DNA of 33,416 bases from NCBI GenBank assembly GCA_014802535.1, contig JAAVCC010000003.1, positions 440,939-474,354 of the forward strand, read 5' to 3'. Of the stretch, positions 33,036 to 33,416 are shown one piece after another. The translations under genes and the position numbers were made by a program. The first letter of the stretch is position 1; every line of letters begins with the position of its first letter. This DNA comes from Bacteroides sp. (GTDB lineage: Bacteria > Bacteroidota > Bacteroidia > Bacteroidales > Muribaculaceae). The notes below the pieces were generated by a model that was not told the origin of the DNA, did not search any database, and saw only the letters and a program-made list of their open reading frames with translations.

Positions 33036-33416
33036 TTACTCTTTGACATAAACCGAACCGTTTAATGCCGGCACTGTCAAAGTGTTGGTTGATGTGAAAT
33101 CAACTTCCTGACCACTGATCGCATCCCTGAATTTTCCGGTCGGAAGACCGGTTGGAATAGAAACAATTTTATCTTCATCACTGAAGTTTAGCAGCACAAT
33201 GACGTTGTCGTCTCCGAGTGTGCGTTTATATGCGTAAATCGAGTTGTCGTCGGTAGTTGTCAAGTTTGTCAGCTTGCCGCTCTGTGAACCTGTGCGAAGC
33301 GGAGCTTGTGTATGTTTCAAGTGGGCGAGTGTCTTGATCAGATTTGTCATTGTAGTGTCGGGTTCGCTCCAATCAATAGGTGTTTTTTCTGAGATGGGAA
33401 CTCGACCGCCTGATTT
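33036..33416 (-). CDS. GH13 alpha-amylase-family enzyme, C-terminal part, cut by right edge
   Basis: The frame is open from the window edge to the stop at 33036 (126 residues visible). It begins KSGGRVPISEKTPIDWSEPD, then LIKTLAHLKHTQAPLRTGS, matching the end of the GH13 catalytic domain. A C-terminal beta domain follows (IYAYKRTLGDDNVIVLLNFS, VPALNGSVYVKE). The active-site part is outside the window, so substrate cannot be judged; a SusA-like neopullulanase or an alpha-amylase is possible. It lies upstream of susR on the same strand. Confidence 0.82.
   Translation of the reverse strand, partial: KSGGRVPISEKTPIDWSEPDTTMTNLIKTLAHLKHTQAPLRTGSQSGKLTNLTTTDDNSIYAYKRTLGDDNVIVLLNFSDEDKIVSIPTGLPTGKFRDAISGQEVDFTSTNTLTVPALNGSVYVKE

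Overview
The window looks like chromosome of a gut Bacteroidales bacterium, probably Bacteroidaceae or Muribaculaceae-like; this is inferred, since no marker rRNA is present. The signs are a complete Sus-type starch locus (SusC/SusD pair, SusR-like regulator), TonB-linked outer-membrane barrels with carboxypeptidase-like N-domains, an Lnb-type lipoprotein acyltransferase, and many promoters matching the Bacteroidetes pattern TTTG-N19..22-TAnnTTTG.

Left region, 1-6501. A minus-strand gene cut by the window edge encodes an Lnb (DUF4105) lipoprotein N-acyltransferase. Divergent from it run housekeeping genes on the plus strand: plsC (phospholipid acylation), rsgA (30S maturation GTPase), aroE (shikimate dehydrogenase, with its own promoter), a YeiH-family transporter and a ComEC-like channel.

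Accessory region, 6502-11640. This is AT-rich with long non-coding stretches. It holds a strong promoter followed by a long rod-shaped RNA of about 200 nt that looks 6S-like. After it come three same-strand genes without clear function (a cytoplasmic protein made of two tandem homologous modules, a secreted WG-repeat protein and a second secreted protein), then a strong terminator. Beyond that is about 800 bp of gene-free DNA with a TGTCGC-repeat cluster like an IS21-type end and a tRNA fragment, ending at a tRNA-Met gene.

Central region, 11647-20733, all minus strand. It contains tRNA-Met(CAT), a large TonB-receptor-like beta-barrel with a Gly/Pro/Arg tail, and a compact envelope operon coaX - outer-membrane protein - lptC - CNNM/CorC protein. 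Two tandem tRNA-Asn genes, a HigBA toxin-antitoxin pair and a DUF1232 protein follow. The DUF1232 gene is translationally coupled to a secreted protein that looks like a deaminase with every active-site residue lost.

Right region, 20860-33416, minus strand. This is a starch-utilisation locus. In transcription order it runs: partial GH13 enzyme (cut by the right edge), SusR-like membrane regulator, SusC, SusD, a SusE/F-like lipoprotein with four tandem starch-binding modules, a GH13 alpha-amylase lipoprotein and a GH97 alpha-glucosidase with the SusB catalytic residues, then a terminator. The surface lipoproteins bind and cut starch, SusCD imports the oligosaccharides, and GH97 and the other enzymes release glucose. 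SusR probably senses the products and activates susC. The intergenic regions on both sides of susR carry unusual direct and inverted repeats that are candidate operators.
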